From Pseudomonas sp. 10S4 (GTDB taxonomy: Bacteria > Pseudomonadota > Gammaproteobacteria > Pseudomonadales > Pseudomonadaceae), in assembly GCF_034344865.1 (NCBI RefSeq), contig NZ_CP133774.1, positions 5,518,001-5,582,000 on the forward strand: a stretch of DNA of 64,000 nucleotides. The letters run 5' to 3'. Below are positions 63,891 through 64,000 of this stretch, in pieces; position 1 is the stretch's first letter, and each line of letters opens with the position of its first letter. The position numbers and the translations under genes were made by a program. The notes below the pieces were generated by a model. The model searched no databases. It had not been told where the DNA came from and saw only the letters and a program-made list of their open reading frames with translations.

Positions 63891-64000
63891 ACGCTGCTGA
63901 ACTGCAACTCCTCGCTCGCCCACAAGTGCGCGACCTCGCCAGCTACAACGCCGGCCTCAGCAGCGAAGCCGTGCGCCAGCGCTTCGGCCTGACCCGTGTG
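63887..64000 (+). CDS. Aminotransferase of the HisC type, partial at window edge
   Basis: The first 38 codons read [20 protein letters not shown], then [18 protein letters not shown], the N-terminus of PLP-dependent histidinol-phosphate-type aminotransferases. It overlaps the ATPase stop (ATGA), so it belongs to the same operon. In context it could transaminate imidazolepyruvate to histidine. The PLP lysine and the rest lie outside the window. Confidence 0.65.
   Translation, partial: MNAAELQLLARPQVRDLASYNAGLSSEAVRQRFGLTRV

Noticed and set aside
1..64000. CRISPR arrays, tRNA or rRNA genes, intact prophage
   Set aside because: No regular repeat-spacer pattern, cloverleaf or conserved rRNA sequence was seen on reading; phage structural genes are absent.

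Overview
The window reads as chromosomal DNA of a fluorescent Pseudomonas (P. fluorescens group). This is inferred from the gene content: an OprD porin, an Anbu proteasome-like operon, REP elements, a P(3HB) locus arranged like that of Pseudomonas sp. 61-3 and P. extremaustralis, and an aldoxime-nitrile cluster like that of P. chlororaphis B23. No rRNA, tRNA or CRISPR array was seen.

Layout. 1-10 kb is a mosaic of decayed and accessory DNA: the 3' end of a UmuC/RulB gene with an internal stop, a small ribbon-helix-helix protein, a SulP transporter with an in-frame amber codon, malic enzyme, a DUF1275 membrane protein, an isocitrate/isopropylmalate-type dehydrogenase, a second methionine aminopeptidase and an IS5-family remnant. 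Two inverted copies of a two-gene cassette of unknown function sit at 2.5-2.95 kb and 8.18-8.63 kb, and both keep the same divergent promoter. 10-15 kb holds a LysR regulator divergent from a HalD/BesD-like 2-oxoglutarate oxygenase, a basic-amino-acid binding protein and a diguanylate cyclase. 15.5-21.6 kb is a polyamine operon: a basic-amino-acid decarboxylase, ornithine decarboxylase and the PotE antiporter. 21.7-29.7 kb is an aldoxime-nitrile degradation cluster: AraC regulator, aldoxime dehydratase, porin, amidase, Fe-type nitrile hydratase and its P47K activator. Together it would take R-CH=NOH through R-CN and R-CONH2 to R-COOH.

29.7-43.7 kb contains gene debris, a thymidylate-kinase-like gene, an odd lipoprotein hydrolase, the Anbu / transglutaminase / alpha-E / ATP-grasp operon, an amino-acid permease, a degraded cluster (EctC-like cupin, MFS exporter, truncated adenylation enzyme), an LprI/MliC-type lysozyme inhibitor, a 1-Cys peroxiredoxin and a 5'-truncated response regulator. 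43.8-52.8 kb is a polyhydroxybutyrate locus: PhaR repressor, phasin, a DUF3141 PHA-synthase-like protein, the PhbR regulator, and reductase, thiolase and PHB synthase. 52.9-55 kb carries an isochorismatase-like hydrolase and an OprD porin. 55.1-64 kb is a histidine-linked cluster: an IPNS-like oxygenase, a HutH paralogue, L- and D-2-hydroxyacid oxidases, a polar amino acid ABC transporter and the start of an aminotransferase. Three HutC-like TGTA-N2-TACA palindromes mark its promoters.

At least nine otherwise complete genes are split by single-base indels, mostly one base missing from a homopolymer. Restoring one base (two in the kinase; removing two in the ABC ATPase) gives normal protein lengths in every case. 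I therefore treat most of these as probable sequence or assembly errors. The nonsense-mutated and truncated genes at 0-10, 15, 29-33 and 39-43 kb look like real decay.
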